Source of the DNA: Nitrospirota bacterium
GTDB lineage: Bacteria > JACPQY01
Assembly (NCBI GenBank): GCA_016180645.1
Contig: JACPAV010000020.1
Span: 54,818-118,817, forward strand
Reading direction: 5' to 3'
DNA: 64,000 nt
Part shown: in pieces, positions 17,212 to 24,633 of the stretch
How the letters are laid out: each line of letters begins with the position of its first letter
Numbering within the stretch: the stretch's first letter is position 1
Position numbers and translations under genes: made by a program
Notes under the pieces: model-generated
The model's input: only the letters and a program-made list of their open reading frames with translations
What the model was told of the DNA's origin: nothing
The model's database searches: none

Positions 17212-17362
17212 GCCGAAAGTATACACCTTGGACGACGAGTCCGGCTTCCAAGCCTGGAAAAGGGCCTGTCCAGTGGCACGCGGGATACGCGATTCCCCCG
17301 CGTGAATCCCTCCCCCAGGGGAAAGGGAAAGGACGAGAGTCAGCCGCGCAGAAGATCACTCA

Positions 17363-17457
17363 ATCCGTTGCACTCAAAGGGTCACGTGAACGGCACAGGG
17401 AAGCATAGGACCGGCTCGAAAGGCGCACGTCTCACACTAAGCGGTGCAGAAGCCGAG
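17363..17457 (+). ncRNA. candidate structured RNA element, copy A
   Basis: About 95 bases align with 18034-18157. Shared blocks are AAAGGGTCACGTGAACGG (AAAAGGTCACGCAAACGG in B) and GGCGCACGTCTCACACTAAG. The pairing CCGTT/AACGG around the first block is kept in B as CTGTT/AACGG, a G-U compensated change. A closing pair CTCG/CGAG here corresponds to CCTG/CAGG in B. It ends about 30 bases before the GTG of the DUF4325 gene, so it could be a 5' regulatory element. A short coding frame is also shared, so an eroded coding repeat is the alternative. Confidence 0.45.
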
Positions 17458-17488
17458 GGACGTGGAGCGGTGGGAAGAAGGAGGACAA

Positions 17489-17863
17489 GTGGCTGAAAAG
17501 GTGAGTTCCGAAACGGAGGAGCCGGTACGCGTGAGGATTTACGACCTCGTGCAGGGACCCCTGTGCGTGTCGGCCCGAGACGGAGACCGGGTGTGCGATC
17601 GAATCATTCCCCTGCTTCGTCAGGGCCGGAAAGTCGTGCTCTCGTTCGATCAGATCGAAACGGTCATCGCGGCGTTCCTCAATGCGGCGATCGGCCGACT
17701 CTATGGAGAGTTCCAGGGAGAGGACATCCGCAAGCTGCTCTCGGTCGAAGAGATGCAACCGGAGGACCTCCAGACGCTGAAACTCGTCGTGGAGAACGCG
17801 AAGGCCTACTTCAAGCAGCGTGGGGCGTCAGCGGAGGCCGGGGATGTGCGTCTGCGGTCATGA
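17489..17863 (+). CDS. STAS-like DUF4325 protein
   Basis: This is a 124-residue protein. The segment KVVLSFDQIETVIAAFLNAA followed by IGRLYGEF matches the DUF4325 STAS-like signature: a strand with Asp, then a helix with FLN...GxLY. STAS-like proteins are usually regulators or ligand-binding partners, not enzymes. The start is GTG 17489, 8 bases after AGAAGGAGG; the same site and first codons (GTG GCT GAA AAG) recur at the 19016 gene. The end overlaps a tiny zinc protein. RNA element copy A lies directly upstream. Confidence 0.8.
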   Translation: MAEKVSSETEEPVRVRIYDLVQGPLCVSARDGDRVCDRIIPLLRQGRKVVLSFDQIETVIAAFLNAAIGRLYGEFQGEDIRKLLSVEEMQPEDLQTLKLVVENAKAYFKQRGASAEAGDVRLRS

Positions 17864-18188
17864 GCGGCATGAGCACGGACGGGAGGACCTGGTCTGCATG
17901 ATCTGCCAGCCGGGAGAATGCGACGGCTACCGTCCGGACATGAGCCTGTACCCGGATCGGGGCGATCTCATCGAGAAGATGGCGACGGGGGGAATACAGG
18001 ATGGCGGTCAGGCGGGGAGGAGAACACTCTATCTGTTGCAGCCAAAAGGTCACGCAAACGGGATGGGCCTGCCCGCGCCGTTGCGGCAGGCGGGGGAGGA
18101 CCAGACCGCCTGGGAAGGCGCACGTCTGACACTAAGCGCTCCAGAAGCAGGGCGGCCCGGTCGTGTCCTGATTACACGGAAAACGTGA
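17844..18188 (+). CDS. small zinc-binding protein (CxCGHExxEH type), long tail
   Basis: The N-terminal part, MCVCGHERHEHGREDLVCM with ICQPGECDGYRPD after it, has a clear Cys/His zinc pattern shared with the 11527 protein. GGAGG lies upstream, inside the end of the DUF4325 gene. The frame continues for 114 codons through RNA element copy B and ends in GTGA, overlapping the GTG of the PP-loop ATPase. The tail has low coding quality, so the real protein may be read through a leader that also folds as RNA. Confidence 0.5.
   Translation: MCVCGHERHEHGREDLVCMICQPGECDGYRPDMSLYPDRGDLIEKMATGGIQDGGQAGRRTLYLLQPKGHANGMGLPAPLRQAGEDQTAWEGARLTLSAPEAGRPGRVLITRKT
18034..18157 (+). ncRNA. candidate structured RNA element, copy B
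   Basis: Counterpart of copy A, with an extra hairpin (GCCTGCC/GGCAGGC, 18067-18091) inserted between the two conserved blocks. The core GGCGCACGTCTGACACTAAG is retained. It ends about 28 bases before the GTG start of the PP-loop ATPase gene. Possible cis-regulator, unless the coding frame through it is real. Confidence 0.45.
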
Positions 18189-18952
18189 AGCATATTGTCA
18201 GCTTTTCCGGTGGCGTCGGATCGTGGGCGGCGGCAAAGCGAGTTGCGGTGCAGTATGGGACGAAGGACCTTACCCTTCTGTTCGCTGACGTACTCATGGA
18301 GGACGAGGACCTTTACCGTTTCATTGCTGAGGCCGCCGGAAATGTCGGGGGCACACTCATCCGCTTGACGGAAGGTCGCGATCCATGGACGGTATTCTTC
18401 GATCAGCGTTTTCTGGGGAATAGCCGTGTAGATCCGTGTTCGAAGATTCTCAAGCGCAGAATGTTGGACAGGTGGCGCGATGCCCATGTCAACCCGGCGG
18501 AGGACATCTGCTACATCGGCATCGACTGGTCGGAGGCTCATCGCCTGGACAGATTGCGCAAACGCTGTGCGCCGTTTCGGTATGAAGCACCCCTGTGTGA
18601 GGCACCGTATTTGACCAAAACGCAGATGCTGGACCTCTTGAAAATCGAAGGCATCAAACCGCCCCGGCTTTATGAGATGGGTTTTCCCCATAATAATTGC
18701 GGTGGGTTTTGCGTCAAGGCGGGTCAGGCGCAATTCCGGCGCCTCTTGACAGTGCTGCCGGAACGCTACGCTTTCCACGAGAAGCGCGAGCAGGAGATCA
18801 GAGCCTTTCTGCAGAAGAACGTGTCTATTCTCAGGGATCGACGCGGCGGAAAGTCCGAGCCGCTGACACTGAAGGATTTCCGGGAACGAGTCGAGCGAGA
18901 CGCAGAAGTCGGCGACGCATTCGAGTCGGGCGGATTCGGGTGTGTGGGATGA
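18185..18952 (+). CDS. PP-loop ATPase, PAPS-reductase-like
   Basis: This 255-residue protein starts MKHIVSFSGGVGSWAAAKRV. SGGVGS is the PP-loop (SGGxDS-like) that binds the ATP pyrophosphate. YIGIDWSEAHRLDRL and the C-terminal HNNCGGFCVKAGQ with conserved Cys resemble PAPS reductase/adenylyl-transfer relatives common in phages and plasmids. The enzyme class activates substrates by adenylation; the substrate is unknown. Start GTG overlaps the previous stop (GTGA). A second, divergent PP-loop protein is encoded at 42143. Confidence 0.85.
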   Translation: MKHIVSFSGGVGSWAAAKRVAVQYGTKDLTLLFADVLMEDEDLYRFIAEAAGNVGGTLIRLTEGRDPWTVFFDQRFLGNSRVDPCSKILKRRMLDRWRDAHVNPAEDICYIGIDWSEAHRLDRLRKRCAPFRYEAPLCEAPYLTKTQMLDLLKIEGIKPPRLYEMGFPHNNCGGFCVKAGQAQFRRLLTVLPERYAFHEKREQEIRAFLQKNVSILRDRRGGKSEPLTLKDFRERVERDAEVGDAFESGGFGCVG

Positions 18953-19015
18953 AATGCCATTTTGAGATTCGAACAGGACCGAGCGGCCCGGAGCGGTCGC
19001 CAAGAAGGAGGACCA

Positions 19016-19549
19016 GTGGCTGAAAAGGTGCTGACCAAAGGGGAGCTCGCAGCCGTGATCCCATTTGAAGAAATGGACAGCGCATTCACCGTCTTCAAGA
19101 CCATGGATGAAAAGGGTCTCTTCGGGGTACCGGTCATTTTCGACCAGGACGAACAGCGGCTGAGTATCTACCGGGCCACGGCGGAAGCACCCGACGCCGG
19201 CTCAAGGGGAACGGGCTTGGCATCCCCGGCCAAGCCGGTCGGCAGCTACCTGGCCAAGATCTCCACGCGGGATATCGTCGAAAAGGTCCGCCGGCGAATG
19301 GAGGAGGGCGGGCATTTCGTGTTCGATGTCCCGATCGGGGAACTCGGCCGGTGCATGGACGGGTTCGCTTTCCTGATGCCGAAAGAGGGCCGCTACTTCC
19401 GGTTCGGAATCCGGCCGATGGACATGGAGTTCCACGTCGTCGGGGTCCAGGGCCAGGAAATCCAGCCGAGCGATCGGTCCTGGTGGCAGGACGTGTCCAG
19501 CGACCCCTTCGGAAAGCTTGACCACCTGCGCCGGCCGAAGGCGGCGTAG
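19016..19549 (+). CDS. hypothetical protein
   Basis: This is a 177-residue protein, MAEKVLTKGELAAVIPFEEM..., starting at GTG 19016 behind AGAAGGAGGACCA, the same ribosome site and first four codons as the 17489 gene. It looks globular with a C-terminal Trp-rich motif (SDRSWWQDVSSDPF). An upstream frame extension is possible but has no ribosome site. It lies between the PP-loop ATPase and the nuclease. Family not recognised. Confidence 0.65.
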   Translation: MAEKVLTKGELAAVIPFEEMDSAFTVFKTMDEKGLFGVPVIFDQDEQRLSIYRATAEAPDAGSRGTGLASPAKPVGSYLAKISTRDIVEKVRRRMEEGGHFVFDVPIGELGRCMDGFAFLMPKEGRYFRFGIRPMDMEFHVVGVQGQEIQPSDRSWWQDVSSDPFGKLDHLRRPKAA

Positions 19550-19565
19550 GAAGAGGGGGGATCGG

Positions 19566-20933
19566 ATGCCGTCCCCTCCGCTTCGCTCCACGGACGACGA
19601 CATGAAGAATCATAGGGTCCTTGCGTCGCGCCGGGCGTTCATCCCACCACCTGCAACAGGCGCGGATGCGCCTCGTTCCGAGGCGGTTGCAGGTGGTGGG
19701 ATCATTCGCGGGAGCAACAGCCGGCTCGAACGGTACGATGACTGCCCGAGCTGGTTCAAGATGCAGTACCTGGACAAGATCCCGGCGCCCACAGTGACCC
19801 CGCTCGTCGTCGGCATCGAGTTCCACGCGTTCGCGGAGACCTACGTCAGGCACTGCATTGAAGCGGGCGTGGAATCGGACTTCGATTGGGGAACGGCCAA
19901 GGCCCTCGAGTTCGGCAGGAACCTCCACGAGGATGAAGCGGAGGACGCAGCCCGGATCATCGGGCGATTCATCCGGGACTACCGGGTCGAAAACCCGGCG
20001 GACCACGTCGGCGTGGAGCTGGGAGCAGCCTTCGACCGGGACTGGTGCGAGGTGCCGTGGGACGACCGGCGAAAGGTGTACTTCCGATTCAGACTGGACC
20101 ACGTCCTTTGGGAACGGACGGTGGGGGGCGACGAGATGGAGGGGGAAGACAGCGGAAGCCGAACGCTTGTGATCGAAGATTTCAAAAGCGACCGGGTCAT
20201 CGAACGCCATCAGACGGTCGGGAGTTCCAAACAGCTGAAGAGGTACGCGCTGGCCGCGGCGCTCATGTGGCCGGAGAGCATCGGCCCGGAAATCCGGGTC
20301 CGGCTCTTCTACGCGCGGTTCGGGGCGCGGCGCCAGGCCGTGATCCCGGCGGCCGAGCTCCCCTCCATCCGCGATGAAATCGACGCCCGCATGGCGGAGA
20401 TCCAGGCCGAGCGCAAATGGGAGCCCAAGGCGGGAGCCCACTGCGCGTTCTGCTCGTACCCGACGCGGTGCAAACTCTTCGGCGAAATCTGGGGGTGGGG
20501 ACCGCTCGCCCTCGGGACGAGGGGGGACGCGGAAGACGCCGCGAGGCAGCTCATGTTCATCCGAGGACTCGAAAAATCCTACACGGAGCGGCTGAGGGCC
20601 TGGGCCGGCGCCAACGGAGACATGGACCTCGGAGACGGGTCGCATCTGGGGCTCGTTCCGATCAACAAGGTGGTCCTCAATGAAAGCGACAAGGTGGTCG
20701 AGGTCCTGAAAGGCCTCGGCGTCGGCGAAGAAGGCTGCCGGAAGGCCCTCAAGAGCACGCAGGCCGGGATCGAAGCGGCCCTCCGAACCCTCGGCCGGGG
20801 CAAGGCAAAGGATCTCCTGCCGGAGGTCCTGGAAAAGGCCGGGACGAAAGATACGCAGATCCGGTTCCAACGGTACAAGGATCCGGAGGCCGAGGCGAAG
20901 GCGGCAGCTGCCGCGGAGGGGGAGGCCGCATGA
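19566..20933 (+). CDS. PD-(D/E)XK nuclease, RecB/Cas4-like
   Basis: This is a 455-residue protein. SNSRLERYDDCPSWFKMQYL is the usual N-terminal motif of RecB-type nucleases (S...L..Y..CP..F...Y). GIEFHAFAETYV supplies the H motif and VIEDFKSDR the catalytic D-x-K. CAFCSYPTRC near residue 305 suggests Cas4/AddB-type Fe-S ligands. About 65 N-terminal residues are encoded by an RPE-like repeat (19567-19630) and a palindrome (19641-19702), so the native start was probably later. Role: 5'- or 3'-strand resection or recombination with the element's SSB and helicase, by analogy. Confidence 0.85.
   Translation: MPSPPLRSTDDDMKNHRVLASRRAFIPPPATGADAPRSEAVAGGGIIRGSNSRLERYDDCPSWFKMQYLDKIPAPTVTPLVVGIEFHAFAETYVRHCIEAGVESDFDWGTAKALEFGRNLHEDEAEDAARIIGRFIRDYRVENPADHVGVELGAAFDRDWCEVPWDDRRKVYFRFRLDHVLWERTVGGDEMEGEDSGSRTLVIEDFKSDRVIERHQTVGSSKQLKRYALAAALMWPESIGPEIRVRLFYARFGARRQAVIPAAELPSIRDEIDARMAEIQAERKWEPKAGAHCAFCSYPTRCKLFGEIWGWGPLALGTRGDAEDAARQLMFIRGLEKSYTERLRAWAGANGDMDLGDGSHLGLVPINKVVLNESDKVVEVLKGLGVGEEGCRKALKSTQAGIEAALRTLGRGKAKDLLPEVLEKAGTKDTQIRFQRYKDPEAEAKAAAAAEGEAA
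19567..19630 (+). repeat. RPE-like dispersed repeat
   Basis: Same family as 13761-13820. Encodes PPLRSTDDDMKNHRVLASRR at the N-terminus of the nuclease. Confidence 0.75.
19641..19702. repeat. palindromic repeat (ATCCCACCACCTG family), copy 2
   Basis: 16-bp perfect terminal inverted repeats, ATCCCACCACCTGCAA and TTGCAGGTGGTGGGAT. Read in frame within the nuclease gene immediately after the RPE-like repeat. Confidence 0.85.
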
Positions 20934-21005
20934 TCCCACCACCTGAAACCGACCCGGAACGGGTCCGCCGCAGGCGGATTCCGCGCCCCTTTCAAGTGGT
21001 GGGAT
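20933..21005. repeat. palindromic repeat (ATCCCACCACCTG family), copy 3
   Basis: ATCCCACCACCTGAAA and TTTCAAGTGGTGGGAT, one mismatch. The element begins right at the stop of the nuclease gene (GCATGATCCC) and could act as a transcript 3' end. Confidence 0.8.
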
Positions 21006-21097
21006 GACGGGGGGTCATTTCGGCCCACGCGCGTAGCCACGCCGGCGCGTCAGGGAACTGCATCCATTGCAGTAAACGGGTCAGACGCACGAAAGGG

Positions 21098-21145
21098 CCC
21101 TTCGGCAAGCTCAGGACCTCATAAGGCCCTGAGTCAATCGAAGGG
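21098..21145. repeat. CTTCG-CAAGCTCAGG / CCTGAG-CGAAG hairpin repeat
   Basis: CCCTTCGGCAAGCTCAGG and CCCTGAGTCAATCGAAGGG form an imperfect hairpin of the widespread type coding for LRQAQGE / VRAEPVEA peptides. A relative lies in frame in RCC1 copy 2 at 62921-62972. Confidence 0.65.
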
Positions 21146-21191
21146 TGAAGCGATGACACAGGTGAAATTGCAAATCAGGAGTCTCCAGTAG

Positions 21192-21321
21192 ATTCACGGC
21201 GGCGGGCGGCGTGTCAGCGCCGGGGTATTGACGACGGTCCCTTCGGGGGCGCCCGTGAGCGCGTTCTGAACAGCGCGATTGGAATGGAGCCGGGTGGGGA
21301 ATCCGGCCCCGCCGCGTGAAT
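21192..21321 (+). ncRNA. candidate structured RNA (multibranch), upstream of a tiny membrane protein
   Basis: A 14-bp closing helix with a single bulged G joins ATTCACG-G-CGGCGGG (21192-21206) to CCCGCCGCGTGAAT (21308-21321). Within it lie CGGCG/CGCCG (21207-21222), a GACGG...CCGT hairpin with a TTCG turn (about 21231-21256), CGCG/CGCG (21260-21277) and GCCGG/CCGGC (21289-21307). No gene covers the stretch. The tiny membrane protein begins 46 bases downstream, so a 5' regulatory RNA or free ncRNA is possible. Confidence 0.5.
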
Positions 21322-21366
21322 CTGCTTGGCGGTGTGGTTGACGGGCAGGGGACGGGGTGATAAGTT

Positions 21367-21489
21367 ATGAACATGGATACTGCATCGCTGGCAATGAGTG
21401 TATTCTTTCTGATCGTGCTCGGCTTCTGCGGCTTTGCGGTCGTTATGGGCCGCCAGTACGAGCGCCAGCAGAAGCAGCGGCTTCAGTAG
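21367..21489 (+). CDS. 40-residue single-pass membrane protein
   Basis: MNMDTASLAMSVFFLIVLGF continues to a stop after RQYERQQKQRLQ. It has one transmembrane segment and a basic C-terminal tail on the cytoplasmic side by the positive-inside rule. The ribosome site (GGGGTGATAAG) is weak. The shape resembles small phage holin-like or regulatory peptides. Function unknown. Confidence 0.55.
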   Translation: MNMDTASLAMSVFFLIVLGFCGFAVVMGRQYERQQKQRLQ

Positions 21490-21577
21490 TCGTCAGGCCG
21501 CAAATTCTCGTTCGCGCTTCCCCCTCCCGGTCTTGTTCTCCTCGGACGCCTCAGATTGAAAGGGCAACGCTCGTAAA

Positions 21578-22018
21578 ATGAGGGTACGCGACACCAAGGT
21601 ACAGCACCCATTTGGTGAAGAGGAGACTCAGTGCCCTTCCTGTCGTCAGAGGCCTGAAATTGTCTCGTGCGGAACGGTCGTGCTTGCCGAGTCAGGCAAG
21701 ACGGTGTGGACGGCGTTTTATGAATGTCCGTCCGGGCACCGGTGGACACCGCACATGGTGATCATCCAGCTGGAGAGTGGCCGTAAGCCGCGCGGGGACG
21801 TGAGCGAAACAGGTTGCCTGAGGCTGGATTGGTATCAGCGACCAGATGGGCGCTGGAACGCCGATTGTCAGTGTGGATCGACACTCGCGGGATTTCTGCT
21901 GGATTCGCGGGCCGGGGCCGAGAAGGATCACATGACAGACATGGAGAAAGAGCGGGAAAACCGTCCCCATGATCATCCTGCTTGCGGTCGGACCAAGGCG
22001 ACGAAAAGGAGAACATGA
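21578..22018 (+). CDS. zinc-ribbon hypothetical protein
   Basis: This is a 146-residue protein with CPSCRQRPEIVSCG near residue 19 and CPSGHRW near residue 50, plus a later CQCG. The paired CxxC motifs look like a zinc ribbon. The end overlaps the next gene's ATG by 4 bases. Family not recognised. Confidence 0.6.
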   Translation: MRVRDTKVQHPFGEEETQCPSCRQRPEIVSCGTVVLAESGKTVWTAFYECPSGHRWTPHMVIIQLESGRKPRGDVSETGCLRLDWYQRPDGRWNADCQCGSTLAGFLLDSRAGAEKDHMTDMEKERENRPHDHPACGRTKATKRRT

Positions 22019-22257
22019 CCCCTGACCAACTGAAGGCCATCCGAGTGAAAGCGATGCGGCATGAGCCCGTTCAAGAAAAGGACGTCATCGCGCTCTGCGA
22101 CGCCCTTGAATCGGCGTGGCTAGAGCGGGATAAACTCATCGAGGAAGAGACCGAAGGGAATGACCGGCCGATCGAGGAGCTGCTTGATGCCTTGCTGAGA
22201 TGCGACCGGCCGGAGGATCGGGCGGCTCTTGGATGTCGCCTGCCGTTAAGGGCCTGA
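22015..22257 (+). CDS. small helical hypothetical protein
   Basis: This 80-residue protein, MTPDQLKAIRVKAMRHEPVQ..., is acidic and helical. AAAAGGAGAAC precedes the ATG and ATGA overlaps the previous stop. It ends with TGATG into the next gene. No family recognised. Confidence 0.6.
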   Translation: MTPDQLKAIRVKAMRHEPVQEKDVIALCDALESAWLERDKLIEEETEGNDRPIEELLDALLRCDRPEDRAALGCRLPLRA

Positions 22258-22484
22258 TGGACCAGCACGAAATTCAACGTCATGTGTGCATCCGACCCGA
22301 CGGCGTGATCGAGTACCAGTCGATTCTTGATCGCGGGACATGGACGGAAGACGAGAAGGACCGAATCCTCACGCTGGTGGAGGATTACATCATGAACGAT
22401 GAGGGTGCCGAGACCATAGACTGGCCTGGGGTGTGGCGGGAATACGAGAGCGGGGCCTGTGGCGCAAATGGAGGAAATACATGA
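22257..22484 (+). CDS. small hypothetical protein
   Basis: This is a 75-residue protein, MDQHEIQRHVCIRPDGVIEY..., mostly acidic, with Trp-rich ends. The start shares the TGATG with the gene upstream; the stop overlaps the next ATG (ATGA). No family recognised. Confidence 0.6.
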   Translation: MDQHEIQRHVCIRPDGVIEYQSILDRGTWTEDEKDRILTLVEDYIMNDEGAETIDWPGVWREYESGACGANGGNT

Positions 22485-22744
22485 AGCAACACAAGGCGGT
22501 AAAGGTGCTGAGTCTGCTGCTCAAGGGGCGCAGCGTCGAGAGCGGTGGACGTACGTGGGCGATGGGCGAGGACCACAGCCTGGGAGTCATCGGCAAAGAC
22601 ATGACCACCGGAGAGGAATGCGTCCTGCGGGTCGATCTCAACATCAGGGGATTCGTTGAGCTATGCGAAACGATTCCGGACGACAAGCTATTTGTCATGG
22701 GGGCCGAGCAGGTTCTGACGGAGCTTCATGCAGGCCGGAGGTAA
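22481..22744 (+). CDS. small hypothetical protein
   Basis: This 87-residue protein, MKQHKAVKVLSLLLKGRSVE..., looks like a compact alpha/beta domain (GIVGKD-type turns, ECVLRVDLNIRGFVELCETI). GGAGG lies 9 bases before the ATG. It ends within 60 bases of the next zinc protein. No family recognised. Confidence 0.65.
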   Translation: MKQHKAVKVLSLLLKGRSVESGGRTWAMGEDHSLGVIGKDMTTGEECVLRVDLNIRGFVELCETIPDDKLFVMGAEQVLTELHAGRR

Positions 22745-22802
22745 ACCTGGGGCCGCCCGGAGCACACGACCTGGAGGGGGAAGAAAGGACGGCGGGGAAA
22801 GG

Positions 22803-23000
22803 GTGGTTCTATGCCGTTACCATCCAAGGCGCAAGGCGGTGAAACGCGCTATCAGGTGGGTGGAGACGAGTTCGGTGCATGCCTACCCGATGGATCTGGG
22901 TCCAAGATGCCGTGAATGCGTGAGCCGAGCGGAGAGAGAGAAGCCGTGGCTCGTTATCGACTATCGCCATCTGAAGGAGCCAATGCCAAGGGCCTACTGA
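22803..23000 (+). CDS. small Cys-containing protein
   Basis: This is a 65-residue frame from GTG 22803, VVLCRYHPRRKAVKRAIRWV..., with CRECVSRAE later. The C...H...CxxC pattern suggests a zinc site. GGAAAGG precedes the GTG; an in-frame ATG at 22728 lies inside the previous gene and is less likely. Confidence 0.5.
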   Translation: MVLCRYHPRRKAVKRAIRWVETSSVHAYPMDLGPRCRECVSRAEREKPWLVIDYRHLKEPMPRAY

Positions 23001-23093
23001 TCACGGTCAGGAGGGGGACCTGGTGAGGACGGGATGGCGCGGCCGAGCGAGGCCGTGGGAAAGCACCATACAAGTACTACGAAAGGAGAACCC

Positions 23094-23303
23094 ATGGGTT
23101 CCTGGGAAGAGACGGGGAAAGACATCGGAAGGGAGGCCGTGCGGGGAGCGGGAGTCTTCGTGACGGTGAACGTGCCGGCCCTCCTGGGAAAGCTATTCAA
23201 GAGACTGGGACGGAAAGTGGAAGGGCGAGAGCCCGTACGAGGAAAGCCCCCAGCCCCGGCCGACCCAAGGCCTCCGGGAGGAGAGCCACGCTTCCTGGCG
23301 TAG
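23094..23303 (+). CDS. small hypothetical protein
   Basis: This 69-residue protein, MGSWEETGKDIGREAVRGAG..., has a short hydrophobic stretch (VFVTVNVPALLGKLF) then a Pro/Arg-rich tail. AAAGGAGAACCC precedes the ATG. Possibly membrane-associated. No family recognised. Confidence 0.55.
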   Translation: MGSWEETGKDIGREAVRGAGVFVTVNVPALLGKLFKRLGRKVEGREPVRGKPPAPADPRPPGGEPRFLA

Positions 23304-23320
23304 ACCGAGAAAGGAATTCA

Positions 23321-23815
23321 CTGGTCGTCTGCACGATCAGTGTACCCGCGAGGGAGTCGGGAGGGTTCGATCGGGAGTCCGCGGTTCGGAGGGGCATTCG
23401 TTCACAGATGGCCCAAACCATGGTCTCGATGACCATCTCGAAGGGGATCACGGGATTGGGACTCGGCCCGGAAACCGATTTTGCGGAGCTGTGCATGGAG
23501 ATGAAGGTCCCGTTCGTCGCGGCCATCGCTTACGATGGATGGGAGAGAGACTGGCCGGAAGAATCGCGCAAGCACTACTGGGACCTCCTGGAGAAAGCGG
23601 AGGACGTGGTCTTCGTCTGCGGGCGAGGCTACGGACCGTGGAAGATCCCCCAACGAAATAAGTGGATCATCGGGCAGGCGGAAGCTCTGATCGCCGTCTG
23701 GAATGAAAGAGCCGGACTCGTGGGGGAGTGTGTGAAAGCCGCGGTGGGAAATGGGCTGCGGGTGAAAATCATCGATCCAAGATGGTACGGCCGCGAGGGC
23801 CAACAAGCGGCATGA
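23321..23815 (+). CDS. SLOG-family (DUF1273-like) protein, probable CTG start
   Basis: From the ATG at 23408 the protein already shows GITGLGLGPETDFAELC, PFVAAIAYDGWERDWPEESR, DVVFVCGRGYGPWK and RNKWIIGQAEALIAVWNE, the order of motifs of YpsA/DUF1273-like SLOG proteins that bind nucleotide-derived ligands. The open frame continues upstream with VVCTISVPARESGGFD, which looks like the missing first strand. The only reasonable start there is CTG 23321, 6 bases after AAAGGA. That gives 164 residues. The ligand is unknown. Stop overlaps the next gene's ATG. Confidence 0.7.
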   Translation: MVVCTISVPARESGGFDRESAVRRGIRSQMAQTMVSMTISKGITGLGLGPETDFAELCMEMKVPFVAAIAYDGWERDWPEESRKHYWDLLEKAEDVVFVCGRGYGPWKIPQRNKWIIGQAEALIAVWNERAGLVGECVKAAVGNGLRVKIIDPRWYGREGQQAA

Positions 23816-24354
23816 TCCCCCCACATGAATCCGACGCGAAAAATGGGGCCGGCTCGGCCGTTTCAGGTGGTGCGATCAACGGGGGTGAAGCTTCCCGGGA
23901 CGCGCGCCGCCCGGTTCTGTATGAGCTGTTGGTGGAAGTCGAGTCACGCCTGTCGTCGGTCTTCAGACGGCGAGGATACCTGAAGCCGGAGGACTGCGCG
24001 CAGAAGGCGGCCGGGGTCCTCGTGCTGATAGCGCAGTACGGAGCGGGGGATGCGCTGGGGGGATCGCTCTTAATGCGGTTCAATCCGAGCAACATCCCGA
24101 CACTTTGGGTCTGGCTCCGGGGAAGAAAACAAGGACTTGTGAAAGACGTGCCTCAATCCATCGATGGGATGCTCAAGTGTCTTCGCTGGAGAACCGGCGA
24201 CATGGAGGTGGACTATGTGATCGAGGAACTGGAAAAACTTTCAGCCTCAGGCGGGACGTACAAGGTGTTCGAGACCGAGGGCTGGGGGCCACTGACGGAG
24301 TATCTGCGAGAACACATTCTCGGGGCATTCAGCTGGGATGAACCGCTGTTGTGA
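23812..24354 (+). CDS. hypothetical protein
   Basis: This is a 180-residue protein starting at the ATG overlapping the previous stop (ATGA). Its first 22 residues (MIPPHESDAKNGAGSAVSGG) are encoded by a decayed palindromic repeat (23814-23876). The rest, from about RRPVLYELLVEVESRLSSVF, is helical and globular. Original start was probably downstream. No family recognised. Confidence 0.55.
   Translation: MIPPHESDAKNGAGSAVSGGAINGGEASRDARRPVLYELLVEVESRLSSVFRRRGYLKPEDCAQKAAGVLVLIAQYGAGDALGGSLLMRFNPSNIPTLWVWLRGRKQGLVKDVPQSIDGMLKCLRWRTGDMEVDYVIEELEKLSASGGTYKVFETEGWGPLTEYLREHILGAFSWDEPLL
23814..23876. repeat. palindromic repeat (ATCCCACCACCTG family), degenerate copy 4
   Basis: ATCCCCCCACATGAA and TTTCAGGTGGTGCGAT, several mismatches. 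It supplies the 5' codons of the 23812 gene. Confidence 0.55.
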
Positions 24355-24399
24355 GACGCGAAGGCTCGCGTGGCGATCAAGACAGAAGGAGCGGAGGCG

Positions 24400-24633
24400 A
24401 TGATCCTGGAGTTCTCACAAAATGGGTACATCCGCAGAGAGTTTGAAATCACGGACACGCCCTCCGCACGGGAGCTGGTGAACACCCTGAACCACAAGAC
24501 CCTGGGGCGGGGCGGGTGGTACTGGCGTTCCTATCGACATTCGCCGTGGGATGGATCGAGTGAATGGACCATGAGAGACATCGCGGGTTGCGTCAGGAAA
24601 GAGGCCCCTCGGGGCGACAGGAGGTTCGATTGA
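24400..24633 (+). CDS. small hypothetical protein
   Basis: This is a 77-residue protein, MILEFSQNGYIRREFEITDT..., from ATG 24400 behind GGAGCGGAGGCG. A GTG at 24370 is in frame but has no ribosome site. The stop overlaps the TTG start of the next gene. No family recognised. Confidence 0.55.
   Translation: MILEFSQNGYIRREFEITDTPSARELVNTLNHKTLGRGGWYWRSYRHSPWDGSSEWTMRDIAGCVRKEAPRGDRRFD

Noticed and set aside
17302..17496. 64-codon frame over RNA element copy A
   Set aside because: Starts in a Gly/Pro-rich GTG without ribosome site; kept only as the alternative to the RNA reading.
21337..21366. Sigma-70-like TTGACG and TAAGTT, 17 bp apart
   Set aside because: The -10 box would touch the ATG of the tiny protein, leaving no room for a leader.
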